From the NCBI RefSeq assembly GCF_900573885.1, contig NZ_UPSE01000073.1:62001-126000 (forward strand): DNA of 64,000 nucleotides, in the 5' to 3' direction. Positions within the stretch are counted from its first letter, which is position 1; each line of letters opens with the position of its first letter. The translations under genes and the position numbers were made by a program. This stretch comes from Pseudomonas viridiflava (GTDB taxonomy: Bacteria > Pseudomonadota > Gammaproteobacteria > Pseudomonadales > Pseudomonadaceae). Below, piece by piece: positions 27,811-37,561 of this stretch. The notes under the pieces are model-generated. The model was not told the DNA's origin. It saw nothing but the letters and a program-made list of their open reading frames with translations, and did no database searches.

Positions 27811-28638
27811 ATGGGCGAGTTTTACCTTTCTAATAAATCGGTGCCGTTCGAATCGTTCGACGCGTGCCGCAACAGCTGCTCCGGTCCGGTGTTTATTGTG
27901 GCGTCCGGGCCTTCGACCAAAACCTTCCCGCTGGAGCAATACGGGCACTACCCGATGATGGCGTTGAACGGCTCTATTTGCCGTTTCACTTCCGTGGGTA
28001 TGGCGCCGGATTATTACCTGTGTGATGACAGCAGCTTTGTGCGTAATCGTCTGCCGTTGATGCTGCAAGCGGTCGAACATGCCCGCCACCTGATGCTGTC
28101 GCCCCGGGTGATTGAAACCCTGCTGGGCACCGTTCCGGATGCACTGGAAGGCCGCTCGGTGTTTCGCTTCGAGCGCGCCGGGCGCTGCGATGAAGCGCAC
28201 CGGCACCTTAGCCCTCGGCAGTTCGCGCGGGCCATGCGCCATGACGATGACATCGAATGCAAGCATTCCTGGTTCCGCCAAAAGCCCAACCGTATCGGGT
28301 TCAGTCGCAACCTGAAAAAGGGTTACTTCAACGGTCGCACCGTGCCCTATGCCGGCATTCAGCTGGCCTACCATCTGGGCTTCAATAAAGTGTTTCTGGT
28401 AGGGGTGGATTTGAACACCAGCGTCGGGCGCTTTTATGAGCAGGGCGACCAGGCGGTGCCCAGTCGTCTGGATGGCGACTTTGATGACTACATTCTGCCG
28501 AGCTTTCAACTGCTGGCCGAAAAGGTGATCCAGCCGCAATTCCAGGTGTTCAACCTGTCAGCGCAGAGCCGCCTGCCGGACCGTCTGATTCCCAAGCTGG
28601 AACGCGATCAGCTCGACGCCTTGCTCGCCAGCGCATAA
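27811..28638 (+). CDS. WaaZ-like LPS core protein (putative Kdo transferase)
   Basis: A 275-residue soluble protein that, from memory, resembles enteric WaaZ, linked to addition of a third Kdo to the inner core. Shared points are FIVASGPSTKTFPL near the start, ALNGSICRF, the block GYFNGRTVPYAGIQLAYHLG, then VFLVGVDLNTSVGRFYEQGD and VFNLSAQSRLPDRLIPKL. The first part also looks like a DUF115-type Rossmann fold. The ATG at 27811 with AGAGGG nine bases before it is preferred; GTG codons at 27766 and 27769 would add 14-15 residues. It overlaps the convergent kinase-like gene by 31 bases at its 3' end. Confidence 0.62.
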   Translation: MGEFYLSNKSVPFESFDACRNSCSGPVFIVASGPSTKTFPLEQYGHYPMMALNGSICRFTSVGMAPDYYLCDDSSFVRNRLPLMLQAVEHARHLMLSPRVIETLLGTVPDALEGRSVFRFERAGRCDEAHRHLSPRQFARAMRHDDDIECKHSWFRQKPNRIGFSRNLKKGYFNGRTVPYAGIQLAYHLGFNKVFLVGVDLNTSVGRFYEQGDQAVPSRLDGDFDDYILPSFQLLAEKVIQPQFQVFNLSAQSRLPDRLIPKLERDQLDALLASA

Positions 28639-29222
28639 GCCGCCAACAGCTCGTCCCACGGAAAACCCTCGACCTTGCGCCGCTGCAAATAGCCGCGCAA
28701 GTGCTCGAAGTTGCGTTTCACCAGGCTCTTGCTCAGCGGTGCGCGTTTGAAGCGCAGGTCGAGAAAATCGATCAGGCCGAAGTCACCTTCGGGCGTCAGC
28801 AGAATGTTGCCCAGGTGCAGCGAGCGGAAGTAAATGCCGCGCTGATGCAGGCGGTAAATGTACGCCGCAAGCTGTGGCAGCAGGCTCATGAAGCGTGGCT
28901 TGTCGTGGCGGAACAGGCTGTCCAGCGGCTCGCCCGGCAGGGGCTGATAGAGGCAGGCGCTAACGGCTTTGTCGCGGTCTATCCAGAGGGTTTCATCAAT
29001 AAGCGGAGTGGCGATGCCAGCCTGTTGCAGGCGTTGGGCATTGCGGCTGAAGCGTTGCGCCGAAGGCAGCAGACGCGCCAGCAATGGCGTGCGGCGGCTG
29101 CGCATGATCTTCAGCAAACGGCCGTCGGCCAGACGCACCACCTTGGGCCCAAAACTGTCTTTTTCCAGAAGCTCGCCGTGGCTGAGCCAATCTTGCAATT
29201 CGTTCGCTGCTACAATCCGCAT
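28608..29222 (-). CDS. Kinase-fold LPS protein (PA4998-like)
   Basis: A 204-residue protein with a small protein-kinase-like fold of the LPS kinase/InaA group. Visible points are VVRLADGRLLKIMRSRR with a likely ATP-binding Lys, a catalytic-loop-like GIYFRSLHLGNILL and LIDFLDLRF at the DFG position. In the loop the usual HRD reads FRS, so the catalytic Asp appears to be Ser, although the following Asn is kept. Activity is therefore uncertain. The ATG at 29222 follows GAGAGA; a TTG at 29234 is an alternative. It is transcribed against the rest of the LPS locus and is divergent from msbA. Confidence 0.68.
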   Translation of the reverse strand: MRIVAANELQDWLSHGELLEKDSFGPKVVRLADGRLLKIMRSRRTPLLARLLPSAQRFSRNAQRLQQAGIATPLIDETLWIDRDKAVSACLYQPLPGEPLDSLFRHDKPRFMSLLPQLAAYIYRLHQRGIYFRSLHLGNILLTPEGDFGLIDFLDLRFKRAPLSKSLVKRNFEHLRGYLQRRKVEGFPWDELLAAYALASKASS

Positions 29223-29257
29223 CTTTTCTCTCAAGCCAGTCGTATGAGGCGTGCCGA

Positions 29258-31054
29258 ATGGCCAAAACCAGTGAGCAATCCAGTCTGAAAGTCTATTTGA
29301 GACTGCTCAAGTATGTGCTGCCCTACTGGGGTGCTTTTGCGATCAGTATTGTCGGTTTCGTGATGTTCGCGTCCAGCCAACCGCTGCTGGCCGACATGCT
29401 CAAACACTTTATCCGCGCCCTGGAAGGCACCAACGACACCAAATTTCTCGGCATTTCGATGGTCCTGGGCGTGCCGCTGCTGATTGTACTCATTGCCGTC
29501 TATCAGGGCATAGGCTCGTTTCTGGGCAACTACTACCTGGCCAAAGTCTCGCGCGGCCTGGTGCACGACCTGCGTGTGGCGCTGTTCAACAGCCTGCTCA
29601 CACTGCCCAATCGGTACTTCGACAACCACAATTCCGGCCACCTGATTTCGCGCATCACCTACAACGTCACCATGGTGACCGGTGCGGCCACCGACGCCAT
29701 CAAGGTGGTTATTCGCGAAGGCCTGACCGTGGTTTTCCTGTTCGGTTATCTGGTGTACAGCAACTGGAAACTGACCTCGGTATTGCTGTGCATCCTGCCG
29801 ATCATTGCGGTACTGGTAACCACGGCCAGCAAGAAATTTCGCAGCCAGAGCAAGAAAATCCAGGTAGCAATGGGCGACGTCACCCACGTGGCATCAGAGA
29901 CCATTCAGGGTTATCGCGTCGTGCGCAGCTTCGGCGGCGAAACCTATGAGAAAACCCGTTTCCGCGAAGCCAGCGAAGACAACATGAATCGCAGCCTGGG
30001 CATGACGCGCACGCAGTCGATCTACACGCCAAGCCTGCAACTGGTCATCTATATCGGCATGGCCGTATTGATGTACCTGGTGCTGTATTTCCGTGGCGAC
30101 GCTTCGCCCGCCGAACTGGTGGCTTACATCACCGCCGCCGGCCTGCTGCCCAAGCCCATTCGCCAACTTTCCGAAGTCAGCGCCACCATTCAAAAAGGCC
30201 TGGCCGGTGCAGAAAGCATTTTCGAGCAGCTCGATGAAGAGCCGGAAGTGGACACCGGCACCGTGGAGCTGGAACGCGCCACTGGTCTGTTGGAAGTGCG
30301 CAACCTGAGCTTTCAGTACCCGGGCACCGAGCGTGAGGTACTGAGCAATATTTCCTTTGTCGCCAAGCCTGGGCAAATGGTTGCTCTGGTAGGTCGCTCG
30401 GGCAGCGGCAAGTCGACGCTGGCCAACTTGATTCCGCGTTTTTACCACCACAATCAGGGCGAAATTCTGCTCGATGGGCTGGAAATCGAAACCTTCAAGC
30501 TGACCAACCTGCGCCGCCACATTGCCCTGGTGACTCAGCACGTCACCCTGTTCAACGACACCGTCACCAACAACATCGCCTATGGCGACCTGGCCGGTGC
30601 GCCGTTCGATGCCGTGCGCCAGTCAGCCGAAGACGCTTACGCCGCCGAGTTCATCGAGAAGATGCCGCAAGGCTACGACACGTTGGTGGGCGAGAACGGC
30701 GTGCTGCTGTCCGGTGGGCAGCGTCAGCGTCTGGCCATTGCCCGCGCGCTGCTGAAAAACGCGCCGCTGCTGATTCTCGACGAGGCCACCTCGGCACTGG
30801 ATACCGAATCGGAACGCCATATTCAGGGCGCCCTCGACAAGGTTATGCAGGGCCGCACCACGCTGGTGATCGCCCACCGCCTGAGCACCATCGAGAAGGC
30901 CGATCTGATTCTGGTCATGGATCAGGGCGAGATCGTCGAGCGCGGCACCCACAACGAGTTGCTGGCCCTCAACGGCTACTACTCGCGCCTGCACGCCAAA
31001 CAGTTCAAGGACGGCGACGAAGCCGAAGCCGAAGCGGAGCCGCTACCGGCATGA
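29258..31054 (+). CDS. msbA: Lipid A export ATP-binding/permease protein MsbA
   Basis: A half-size ABC exporter of 598 residues that flips lipid A-core across the inner membrane. The N-terminal six-helix domain spans about residues 20-310, and the ATPase domain follows. Walker A is GRSGSGKST, the Q-loop lies in LVTQHVTLFND, the signature is LSGGQRQR, and Walker B is LLILDEATSALD with the H-loop in IAHRLST. The C-terminal tail is glutamate/alanine rich. Its stop overlaps the mig-14-like start (ATGA). Confidence 0.95.
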   Translation: MAKTSEQSSLKVYLRLLKYVLPYWGAFAISIVGFVMFASSQPLLADMLKHFIRALEGTNDTKFLGISMVLGVPLLIVLIAVYQGIGSFLGNYYLAKVSRGLVHDLRVALFNSLLTLPNRYFDNHNSGHLISRITYNVTMVTGAATDAIKVVIREGLTVVFLFGYLVYSNWKLTSVLLCILPIIAVLVTTASKKFRSQSKKIQVAMGDVTHVASETIQGYRVVRSFGGETYEKTRFREASEDNMNRSLGMTRTQSIYTPSLQLVIYIGMAVLMYLVLYFRGDASPAELVAYITAAGLLPKPIRQLSEVSATIQKGLAGAESIFEQLDEEPEVDTGTVELERATGLLEVRNLSFQYPGTEREVLSNISFVAKPGQMVALVGRSGSGKSTLANLIPRFYHHNQGEILLDGLEIETFKLTNLRRHIALVTQHVTLFNDTVTNNIAYGDLAGAPFDAVRQSAEDAYAAEFIEKMPQGYDTLVGENGVLLSGGQRQRLAIARALLKNAPLLILDEATSALDTESERHIQGALDKVMQGRTTLVIAHRLSTIEKADLILVMDQGEIVERGTHNELLALNGYYSRLHAKQFKDGDEAEAEAEPLPA

Positions 31055-31950
31055 TCGGCCGTGTGTGGCGGGGCTGGCGTGAACGTGGCTGGACCCCGAT
31101 TGAGGCTGACGCCTATGCCGCCGCCTGGAACCGTTTCGGCGGCAGCGTGGCGACTCATCCGCACGTGGTCGAACGCCTCGCCGGCCTGGCGGGCATTCCC
31201 GTGCGCTACCTCGGCTGGTTTACCGGCGATGAGTTGGTGGCGGCGGTGCCGTGCTGGGGCCGACACCTGGCACTCTCCAAAGATGTGCTCAAGGCCAAGG
31301 GCAAGCGCGGTCTGTTCGATCTGGGCAACGCTGAAATCATTCTGCCGGTGGCGCCCGATGCCCAGGTGCCGGTGCGCCAGCGCATGCGCTATGTGTCTGA
31401 ACTGAACAGCGGCCGCGTCAGTAGCTTAAAGCCGCAACCCGAAGGCCTGGCGCTGGCGCGGGCGCCTGAGGATTACTCGAAGAAATTTCGCTACAACCAG
31501 CGTCGCGAGCAGCGCTTGCTGGAAGAAGCGGGTGGGGTGATCCGGCCGATGCTGGAGCTGACGCCAGCTGAGCAGGCGAGCATTTACGCCGACCTGTTCC
31601 AGCGTCGCTGGGGCTTCGAGGCCACCGGCAAAGCGCAGCTGGCCGAGGTGTTTGCCCTGCTGCGTGAGTTCATGACCGGCTCGCTGATTTACCTCAACGA
31701 CCTGCCGGTGGCCATTCAGGTGCTGTATCAGGTGCAGGCCCCGGAGTGGGTGAGCCTTGAGTACATCAACGGTGGCGTCGACCCGCAGAACCGCGAATTC
31801 AGCCCGGGCAGTGTGCTCAGTTTCGTCAACACCCAAGACGCGTGGGCCGCCGCCCGCGCCTTGGGTAAACCGCTGCGCTATTCCTTCGGCCGCGCCGACC
31901 GCGAATACAAAGACCGCTGGTGCCATAGCGTGCCGGTGTTTCAGGTATAG
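31051..31950 (+). CDS. mig-14: Mig-14 family protein
   Basis: A 299-residue protein of the Mig-14 family, linked in Salmonella and P. aeruginosa to resistance against host antimicrobial peptides. It has a double GNAT-like (FemAB-type) fold: YSKKFRYNQRREQRLLEEAGG begins the second domain, and SLEYINGGVDPQNREFSPGS lies in its core. The molecular reaction is not established. It is coupled to msbA by ATGA and followed 14 bases later by dnpA, so it probably works at the LPS export step. Confidence 0.85.
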   Translation: MIGRVWRGWRERGWTPIEADAYAAAWNRFGGSVATHPHVVERLAGLAGIPVRYLGWFTGDELVAAVPCWGRHLALSKDVLKAKGKRGLFDLGNAEIILPVAPDAQVPVRQRMRYVSELNSGRVSSLKPQPEGLALARAPEDYSKKFRYNQRREQRLLEEAGGVIRPMLELTPAEQASIYADLFQRRWGFEATGKAQLAEVFALLREFMTGSLIYLNDLPVAIQVLYQVQAPEWVSLEYINGGVDPQNREFSPGSVLSFVNTQDAWAAARALGKPLRYSFGRADREYKDRWCHSVPVFQV

Positions 31951-31964
31951 AGCCCAGGTCTCCC

Positions 31965-33365
31965 ATGAGCACACGCAAGCAGCAGCTTCTTAAACAGCAC
32001 CGGCGCAACAAGCGCCTGTTCCTCGCCATCGCCTTGGTGGTGCTGGCGCTGCTGGGGCTGATCGTCGCCTGGTGGCTGGTGCCGCTGCTGCTGGTGCTGG
32101 GCTGGATCGGCCATGAAGCCTGGTTTGCCGACCATCTGTTCTACTCGCCCACAGACGATTACCTGTACCGCTTCCCTGCCGGCACGCCGCGTTTTGCGGT
32201 GACCGTGGCCGACGGCACGGTGCAGTTGCGCGACGCGTTGGTTGAAGGTGACACCCTGATTTTGTCGGTACGGGTGCGCGCCACCTTGCTGGGCCGGCTC
32301 TTTGATCCGCAGGTGCTGGTTGGCGATGACCGTCAGGACTTCGAGCGCGGCGTGGCAGGGCGGCGTTACCTCAATGTGTCCGGGCAGGCGGCTGCGTTGG
32401 CGCAGGGCCAGCTGTCGATCAAGGGCCGCTTCTGCCGCCTGGCCTCGGCGGGCGAATTGTTCTGCCTGAGCAACCCGGACTACGCCCAAGAGCCGGTGAT
32501 GATCCTCGCGCCGCATGCCGACGACGCCGAGCTGGCCGCCTTTGGTCTCTATAGCCGCAGCAAGAACGTCAGCATCGTCACCCTGACCCAGGGCGAAATC
32601 GAAGCCGAGCGGTTCCAGCACATGGGCCTCTCGCCAGAAAACGCCGCCCGCCTCAAAGGTCGTTTGCGCGCCTGGGACAGCATGACGGTGCCGCAGTGGG
32701 GCGGCGTGCCGGCCAGCCATTGCCTGCAGTTGGGTTATTACTGCCTGCAACTGCCGGCCATGGCTGCGGAACCCGACAAAACCTTTGGCTCGCGCGAGTC
32801 CGGTGAAAGCGACGTGCGCAGCGTGCGCCCGCTCAATGCGCTGCGCTTGCCGAGTGACAGTGATGGCACTCCGAGCTGGAACAATCTGCTGGCCGATCTG
32901 GTGTTTGCCCTGGAGCATTATCGACCGGGCGTGGTCGTTACTCCGCACCCGGAACTGGACCCGCACGCGGACCACGTCGCCACCACCGAGGCGCTGCGTC
33001 AGGCCATTGCCCGCAGCACCTGGAAGCCGCACACCCTGCTGTTCTATGCCAATCACCTGCACGACAACGACCGCTGGCCCATGGGTCCGGCAGGCAACGG
33101 CATCGCCTTGCCGCCGGCCATCGACGCGCTGCCGGCGGATCTGCTGTGGAGCCCGGTATTGAGTCCGGCCACGCAGATCGACAAAGCCATGGCCCTGGGC
33201 ATGCAGCATGATTTGCAAGGCCGGCCGCCGCTGAAAAAGCGCCTGCGCCGCGTTATTCAACAGCTCCTCGCCGGGCGCCGCTGGCCGGCCACCGGTGAGG
33301 ATGAGTTCTTTCGCAAAGCGGTCCGACGGCACGAGCTGTTCTGGGTCCGCCGTTTACCTGATTGA
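31965..33365 (+). CDS. dnpA: PIG-L family deacetylase (DnpA-like)
   Basis: A 466-residue membrane-anchored deacetylase. Residues 18-47 form one or two hydrophobic helices, followed by a beta-rich region (about 65-160) and the LmbE/PIG-L domain. The metal site is APHADDAEL (182-190), with a second His in HPELDPHADHVATTEAL. The P. aeruginosa homologue DnpA is a de-N-acetylase tied to antibiotic persistence. Substrates could be an N-acetyl sugar of the LPS core. It follows mig-14 by 14 bases. Confidence 0.85.
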   Translation: MSTRKQQLLKQHRRNKRLFLAIALVVLALLGLIVAWWLVPLLLVLGWIGHEAWFADHLFYSPTDDYLYRFPAGTPRFAVTVADGTVQLRDALVEGDTLILSVRVRATLLGRLFDPQVLVGDDRQDFERGVAGRRYLNVSGQAAALAQGQLSIKGRFCRLASAGELFCLSNPDYAQEPVMILAPHADDAELAAFGLYSRSKNVSIVTLTQGEIEAERFQHMGLSPENAARLKGRLRAWDSMTVPQWGGVPASHCLQLGYYCLQLPAMAAEPDKTFGSRESGESDVRSVRPLNALRLPSDSDGTPSWNNLLADLVFALEHYRPGVVVTPHPELDPHADHVATTEALRQAIARSTWKPHTLLFYANHLHDNDRWPMGPAGNGIALPPAIDALPADLLWSPVLSPATQIDKAMALGMQHDLQGRPPLKKRLRRVIQQLLAGRRWPATGEDEFFRKAVRRHELFWVRRLPD

Positions 33366-33445
33366 GGCGCAGCGCCCGGTAGAGCTGGGCGCGCACCTCG
33401 CTGTGCTATATTTTTTTGCCGCGTTCAAGCGTCCCCGGAGAGTCC

Positions 33446-34870
33446 ATGAAGTTGTCCATGCCCCGTTTCGATCAGGCCTCGGTTTTAGTGGTCGGTGATG
33501 TCATGCTCGACCGCTACTGGCACGGCGGCACCTCGCGGATTTCCCCGGAAGCGCCGGTTCCCGTGGTGCGCGTCGACCAGATCGAAGACCGCCCCGGTGG
33601 CGCCGCCAACGTGGCCCTGAACATCGCCGCCCTGGGCGCGCCGGCTCGTCTGGTCGGCGTGACCGGCGAAGATGAAGCTGCCGCCAGCCTGACCGACAGC
33701 CTGCAAGCCGCCGGCGTCAATGCGCAGTTCCAGCGCATTGCCGGGCAGCCGACCATCGTCAAATTGCGGGTCATGAGTCGGCATCAGCAACTGCTGCGCA
33801 TGGACTTCGAAGAACCGTTCAAAACCGACACCGTGGCCCTTACCGCTTCGGTGGAAAGTCAGCTCGATGGCATCAAAGTGCTGGTGCTGTCGGACTACGG
33901 CAAAGGCGCGCTGAAGAACCATCAGGAACTGATTCAGGCCGCCCGTGCGCGCAACATTCCGGTGCTGGCCGACCCCAAGGGCAAAGACTTCGCCATCTAC
34001 CGTGGTGCCAGTCTGATCACCCCCAATCTCAGCGAATTTGAAACCATCGTTGGCCGTTGCGCCGACGAAGCCGAGCTGGTCGCCAAAGGTGCCGAGCTGA
34101 TGCGCGAGCTGGAACTGGGCGCCTTGCTGGTGACCCGTGGCGAGCATGGCATGACCCTGCTGCGTCCCGAGCATCCGGCCTTGCATCTGCCAGCCCGCGC
34201 CCGTGAAGTGTTCGACGTGACAGGCGCTGGCGACACCGTGATTTCCACCCTGGCCGCCTCCATTGCGGCCGGTGAAGAGCTGCCACAAGCTGTGGCGCTG
34301 GCCAATCTGGCGGCCGGCATTGTGGTCGGCAAACTCGGCACCGCCGCCATCAGCGCGCCGGAACTGCGCCGCGCCGTGCAACGTGAAGAAGGCTCCGAGC
34401 GGGGCGTGTTGACCCTGGATCAACTGCTGACCAGCATCGACGACGCCCGTGCCCATGGCGAAACAATTGTCTTCACAAACGGCTGCTTCGACATCCTCCA
34501 CGCCGGCCACGTGACCTATCTGGAACAGGCGCGCGCCCAAGGCGACCGCCTGGTGCTGGCCGTGAACGACGACGCTTCGGTTAGCCGCCTGAAAGGCCCG
34601 GGTCGCCCGATCAACTCGGTCGACCGCCGCATGGCCGTGCTCGCCGGTTTGGGTGCGGTGGATTGGGTGGTGTGCTTCAGCGAAGACACCCCGGAAAACC
34701 TGCTGCGCGCCGTGAAGCCGGATGTGCTGGTCAAGGGCGGCGACTACGGCGTTGAGCAGGTTGTCGGCGCCGATATCGTCAAAGCCTATGGCGGCGAAGT
34801 GCGGGTGTTGGGGTTGGTGGAAAACAGCTCTACGACGGCCATCGTTAATAAGATTCGCGAGCGTAAATAA
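33446..34870 (+). CDS. hldE: Bifunctional heptose 7-phosphate kinase / heptose 1-phosphate adenylyltransferase HldE
   Basis: Makes ADP-D-glycero-manno-heptose for the LPS inner core. It has 474 residues. The N-terminal PfkB-type kinase (to ~315) has [10 protein letters not shown] and the GAGDT active site in [11 protein letters not shown]. The C-terminal adenylyltransferase has [17 protein letters not shown] with the HxGH motif. GGAGAG is seven bases before the ATG at 33446. It follows dnpA by 80 bases. The heptose epimerase HldD is not in the window. Confidence 0.96.
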   Translation: MKLSMPRFDQASVLVVGDVMLDRYWHGGTSRISPEAPVPVVRVDQIEDRPGGAANVALNIAALGAPARLVGVTGEDEAAASLTDSLQAAGVNAQFQRIAGQPTIVKLRVMSRHQQLLRMDFEEPFKTDTVALTASVESQLDGIKVLVLSDYGKGALKNHQELIQAARARNIPVLADPKGKDFAIYRGASLITPNLSEFETIVGRCADEAELVAKGAELMRELELGALLVTRGEHGMTLLRPEHPALHLPARAREVFDVTGAGDTVISTLAASIAAGEELPQAVALANLAAGIVVGKLGTAAISAPELRRAVQREEGSERGVLTLDQLLTSIDDARAHGETIVFTNGCFDILHAGHVTYLEQARAQGDRLVLAVNDDASVSRLKGPGRPINSVDRRMAVLAGLGAVDWVVCFSEDTPENLLRAVKPDVLVKGGDYGVEQVVGADIVKAYGGEVRVLGLVENSSTTAIVNKIRERK

Positions 34871-34885
34871 ACCTCAAGAAGTCCT

Positions 34886-34918
34886 CCGTCATTCCCGCCG
34901 CCTGCGCGGGAATGACGG
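34886..34918. repeat. Family B palindromic hairpin, intact
   Basis: A perfect 13-bp stem CCGTCATTCCCGC/GCGGGAATGACGG closes on a seven-base loop. It is a common extragenic palindrome type. Lying 15 bases after hldE, it could end that transcript, though there is no T-run. The rest of the 174-base gap is unremarkable. Confidence 0.8.
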
Positions 34919-35044
34919 GTGTCAATGCGCTCTGCATTCCCCCCTTTGGCTAACCTGCCAATCACCCCCGGCGTAGCGGTCATAGGCGTGGCGTTTTGAC
35001 GCGCGCATGCTGCGGGCATCTTCATCCTGGACGGAAAGATGCCC

Positions 35045-36331
35045 ATGAATGCCGATGTACAAGGCCGCGCTCTGGCCCTTCTCAATCGCATGGCGCAGGC
35101 CGATTGGCCTGACCGCCTGAACCTGCGCAAGCCCTTTGAAAAGCTTGTTTATAGCGGCAGCCGCGCCAGCTTTCGCATGGCCGCCGACCGCGCGCAAAAA
35201 GGCGGCAGCCGCACGCCGCGCAAGGTCGACCCGGACGCGCTGTTCGATTTATCCCTCAGCGAAGAGCAGCAAATGCTCGTCGATATGCTCGCAGGCTTTG
35301 CCAGCGACGTGCTGCGCCCAGCCGCCCACGACGCCGACGCCAATGCTGCCGTTCCCGCTGAACTGCTCAATCAGGCGCACGATCTGGGCCTGACCTTTTA
35401 TGGCGTCAGCGAAGCCCATGGCGGCATGGCGGGCGAGCGCACCACGGTGAGCAATGCCTTGATCGCCGAAGCGTTGGCCAAGGGCGATATGTCGCTGGCC
35501 GCCGCGTTGTTAGTGCCGTTGTCGGCCGCCAACTGTATCCGCCGCTGGGGCTCGCCCGAGCAGCAGCAACGCTGGTTACCTGCGTTCGTGGGCGAAGCCG
35601 GTGCGCCCGTGATGGCCATTGCGGTGAACGAGCCCGAGGCACTGTTCGACCCGCTCAAGCTGGGCACCAAAGCCAAGCGCAAGGGCAAGCACTACACCCT
35701 CAGCGGCGAGAAGTGCCTGGTGCTGCGCGGGCTCGACGCCAGCCACTTGATCATCGCCGCGCGGGCAGAAAATGGTCCGGCGTTGTTTATCGTCGAGGCC
35801 GGCAGCAAAGGGCTTCAGCGTGTTCCCGAGCCGGGCATGGGGCTCAAGGCAGGCGCCACCGCGCGGGTCAAACTCAAGGGCGTGAAAGTGCCGGCCGAAC
35901 AGCGCCTGAACGCCGAGCACTTCAACTACCAGAGCTTTCTCGACCACGCCGCGCTGGCCTGGTGTGCGCTGGCCGTAGGCACCGGCCAGGCAGCGCTGGA
36001 CTACGTGACCACCTATTGCAATGAACGCATCGCCTTTGGCGAGCCGATCAGTCATCGCCAGGGCGTGGCGTTTATGGTCGCCGACATCGCCATTGAACTG
36101 GACGCCATGCGCATGCTGGTCTGGCGCGCGTGCGCCCGTTCCGAGCAAGGCCTGGAGTTCCATCGCGAGGCTTATCTGGCGCGACTGTTGTGCGCCGAGA
36201 AAGCCATGAAGATCGGCACCGACGCGGTGCAGTTGTTAGGCGGCCACGGCTTTACCAAAGAGCACCCAGCCGAGCGCTGGTACCGCGACCTGCGCGCCGT
36301 GGCCGTAATGGCCGGCGGCCTGCAATTGTGA
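35045..36331 (+). CDS. Acyl-CoA dehydrogenase family protein, first of pair
   Basis: A 428-residue FAD flavoprotein that would introduce a trans-2 double bond into an acyl-CoA. It starts with a ~75-residue extension that includes a basic patch (RMAADRAQKGGSRTPRK) before the N-terminal helical domain. The middle beta domain and C-terminal helical domain follow (FGEPISHRQGVAFMVADIA; LLGGHGFTKEHPAERWYRDL with the usual Glu region). GGAA spacing favours the ATG at 35045 over 35039. It is 16 bases upstream of the second dehydrogenase. The substrate is unknown. Confidence 0.85.
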   Translation: MNADVQGRALALLNRMAQADWPDRLNLRKPFEKLVYSGSRASFRMAADRAQKGGSRTPRKVDPDALFDLSLSEEQQMLVDMLAGFASDVLRPAAHDADANAAVPAELLNQAHDLGLTFYGVSEAHGGMAGERTTVSNALIAEALAKGDMSLAAALLVPLSAANCIRRWGSPEQQQRWLPAFVGEAGAPVMAIAVNEPEALFDPLKLGTKAKRKGKHYTLSGEKCLVLRGLDASHLIIAARAENGPALFIVEAGSKGLQRVPEPGMGLKAGATARVKLKGVKVPAEQRLNAEHFNYQSFLDHAALAWCALAVGTGQAALDYVTTYCNERIAFGEPISHRQGVAFMVADIAIELDAMRMLVWRACARSEQGLEFHREAYLARLLCAEKAMKIGTDAVQLLGGHGFTKEHPAERWYRDLRAVAVMAGGLQL

Positions 36332-36347
36332 GCAGGGAGTTACGAGC

Positions 36348-37556
36348 ATGAACCTGGAAACCCCGAAAAAATTCTCCGGCCTGGTGCATCAGGCGCATCA
36401 AGTGGCGGCCAATTATTTCCGCCCGATTTCGCGCAAATACGACAAGGCCGAACACGCCTACCCCAAAGAACTCGACTTGCTCGCCGCGTTGCTGGACGGC
36501 ATGAACGCCGGCTCGCCGGACGCCATCGGCGCCACGTCGGCGAGCAAGCGCGGGGCGGCTAAATCGGTCGAAGAGGGCGTAAAAAACGGCGGTAACCTGT
36601 CGGCGCTGCTGGGCGTGATGGAGTTGTGCTGGGGCGATGTCGGCCTGCTGCTGGCGATGCCGCGCCAAGGCTTGGGCAACGCAGCCATCGCCGCAGTCGC
36701 GAACGACGAACAGTTGCAACGCTTCAACGGCACCTGGGCGGCGATGGCGATCACCGAGCCCAGCTGTGGCTCCGACTCCGCTGCCATCCGCACCACCGCG
36801 CGCAAAGACGGCGACCACTACGTGCTCAACGGCGAGAAAATCTACGTCACCTCCGGCGAACGGGCCGACTCGGTGGTGGTCTGGGCCACGCTGGACAAAG
36901 CCCTGGGCCGCGCGGCGATCAAGTCGTTTGTGGTCGAGCACGGCACGCCCGGCATGAGCGTGACGCGGCTGGAAAAAAAGCTCGGCATCAAGGCCTCGGA
37001 CACCGCCTCCATCAGCTTCAACGACTGTCGCGTGCCGGCTGCCAACCTGCTCGGCAACCCGGAAGTGGATGTGCAGAAAGGCTTTGCCGGGGTTATGGAA
37101 ACCTTCGACAACACCCGGCCGCTGGTGGCCGGCATGGCCATCGGCGTGGCGAAAGCGTCGCTGGACCGCACGCGCGAATTGCTCAAAGACACCTTTCGCT
37201 TCGACTACGCCAAGCCCTTGCTCGCCGTCAGCCATGCCGAGGCGACCCTGTATCGCCTGGAAGCCGAATGGGAAGCTGCGCGGTTGCTCACCTTGAAAGC
37301 GGCATGGATGGCCGACAACAAGCTGCCCAACTCAAAGGAAGCGTCCATCGCCAAAGCCAAGGCGGGCCGGGTGGCCAATGAAGTGACGCTTAAATGCGTG
37401 GAGCTGGCGGGGGCGTTGGGCTACGGCGAGGACGAACTGCTGGAGAAATGGGCGCGCGACTCGAAAATTCTCGACATCTTCGAAGGCACCCAGCAGATAC
37501 AGCTTCTGATCGTGGCGCGGCGGTTGCTGGGAAAAAGCTCCAGCGAGTTGAAGTAG
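36348..37556 (+). CDS. Acyl-CoA dehydrogenase family protein, second of pair
   Basis: A 402-residue acyl-CoA dehydrogenase. FAD/substrate segments AITEPSCGSDSAAIRTTA and the later FDNTRPLVAGMAIGVAKASL and LEKWARDSKILDIFEGTQQIQLL are typical. AGGGAG precedes the ATG. It is likely a heteromeric or sequential partner of the preceding enzyme. The pair sits downstream of hldE in Pseudomonas genomes too. A family A repeat follows directly after the stop. Confidence 0.86.
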   Translation: MNLETPKKFSGLVHQAHQVAANYFRPISRKYDKAEHAYPKELDLLAALLDGMNAGSPDAIGATSASKRGAAKSVEEGVKNGGNLSALLGVMELCWGDVGLLLAMPRQGLGNAAIAAVANDEQLQRFNGTWAAMAITEPSCGSDSAAIRTTARKDGDHYVLNGEKIYVTSGERADSVVVWATLDKALGRAAIKSFVVEHGTPGMSVTRLEKKLGIKASDTASISFNDCRVPAANLLGNPEVDVQKGFAGVMETFDNTRPLVAGMAIGVAKASLDRTRELLKDTFRFDYAKPLLAVSHAEATLYRLEAEWEAARLLTLKAAWMADNKLPNSKEASIAKAKAGRVANEVTLKCVELAGALGYGEDELLEKWARDSKILDIFEGTQQIQLLIVARRLLGKSSSELK

Positions 37557-37561
37557 CAGAT

